42,274 bases of DNA from Asaia bogorensis (GTDB lineage: Bacteria; Pseudomonadota; Alphaproteobacteria; Acetobacterales; Acetobacteraceae). The stretch's first letter is position 1. Each line of letters opens with the position of its first letter. The stretch spans positions 1 to 42,274 of the forward strand of contig CAMCDA010000014.1 of NCBI GenBank assembly GCA_945873195.1, written 5' to 3'. This document shows, in pieces, positions 41,988-42,274 of the stretch. The notes under the pieces are model-generated. The model made no database searches, was not told the origin of the DNA, and was given only the letters and a program-made list of their open reading frames with translations. Made by a program: the position numbers and the translations under genes.

Positions 41988-42274
41988 CCCGCCATATTAC
42001 GCCGGATCGGGACGGGGTGGATACCTGGGGTGGAGTCATTGAGTGGATCAAAGGGCGGGGCTTCGCCCCACGCCCCACCAGGAGGGCGCTGCCCTCCTGG
42101 ACCTCCCGCTAACGGCACCGCCCTTAGCTCGACTTTCCGCATTTTCGGGGATGAAGGCGTCGGCCCTGGCAAGAGGCGGGTGCCGCCATAAGGCGCAGGC
42201 GGGTGCTGCGAAGCAGCAAACCCACGGACTCTTGCGGGATTCGGCACCGTCGATTCTACGACTGTGATGAGACC
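41988..42274. other. Gene-free end of window with GC-rich palindromes
   Basis: I see no credible gene in these 287 bases; frames of 74-91 codons lack family features. The stretch contains the palindromes at 42057-42100 (see separate entry). A gene could begin or end past 42274. Confidence 0.6.
42057..42100. repeat. Paired GC-rich palindromes
   Basis: GGGGC (42057-42061) pairs with GCCCC (42065-42069) around TTC, and CCAGGAGGGC (42078-42087) pairs perfectly with GCCCTCCTGG (42091-42100) around GCT. The paired arrangement is typical of repetitive extragenic palindromic elements seen in Acetobacteraceae and related genomes; I cannot count copies elsewhere from this window. Confidence 0.6.

Noticed and set aside
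1-42274. CRISPR arrays, insertion sequences, rRNA genes and toxin-antitoxin pairs
   Set aside because: I found no regularly spaced repeats, transposase motifs, rRNA-like sequence or paired small toxin and antitoxin genes.

Overview
The window is a high-GC chromosomal segment with densely packed genes, many four-base ATGA or GTGA overlaps, and long mirror open frames on the antisense strand. Gene content (an RpoE-ChrR photo-oxidative stress module, several peptide-type ABC transporters, a Bug/TctC binding protein, crotonases, TauD and amidohydrolases) together with short GC-rich intergenic palindromes points to an alphaproteobacterium. A member of the Acetobacteraceae or a related Rhodospirillales lineage is most likely. 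This is inference from content and style; there is no rRNA in the window. I see no prophage, transposase, integrase or CRISPR array.

Region 1 (1-8140) is a complete ECF11-type RpoE-ChrR stress locus. Two operons diverge from a 230-bp region (3481-3713). To the left run a flavin amine-oxidase-like protein, a DUF1365 protein, a DUF6134-like exported protein and a lipocalin. To the right run the sigma factor, its zinc anti-sigma factor ChrR, a lipoprotein esterase, a DUF1295 membrane reductase-like protein, a CFA-synthase-like methyltransferase and a small membrane protein. Promoter-like TGATCC-N18-TAAGA and TGATCC-N18-TAGGA elements face outward on the two strands. The locus looks like a self-regulated membrane-lipid remodelling response to singlet oxygen or similar stress, possibly making methylated or furan fatty acids.

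Region 2 (8167-22359, all on the minus strand) holds two Opp/Dpp-type ABC importers. The first has three tandem paralogous binding proteins feeding one set of two permeases and two ATPases. The second is a standard five-gene operon with a less related binding protein. A fourth binding protein of the first subfamily lies alone at 30699-32261.

Region 3 (22649-34350) is a catabolic patchwork in short divergent units: an acyl-CoA dehydrogenase, a polysaccharide-deacetylase-family amidohydrolase, an amidase, an SDR, a 2-oxopentenoate-hydratase-like protein, a Bug binding protein, a crotonase closely resembling 6-oxocamphor hydrolase, a stand-alone ChrR-like cupin, the orphan binding protein, a DszC/HsaA-like flavoprotein and an amidohydrolase.

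Region 4 (34510-35046) has tRNA-Pro(GGG) and a gene-free stretch with an imperfect direct repeat, a GTTC-N7-GTTC LexA-like box and three hairpins. Region 5 (35047-41987) has a bicupin/TauD/amidohydrolase operon, a phosphate acetyl/butyryltransferase, the acid-sugar pair OtnK/OtnC and a glycosyltransferase. The window ends in a gene-free stretch with GC-rich palindromes.
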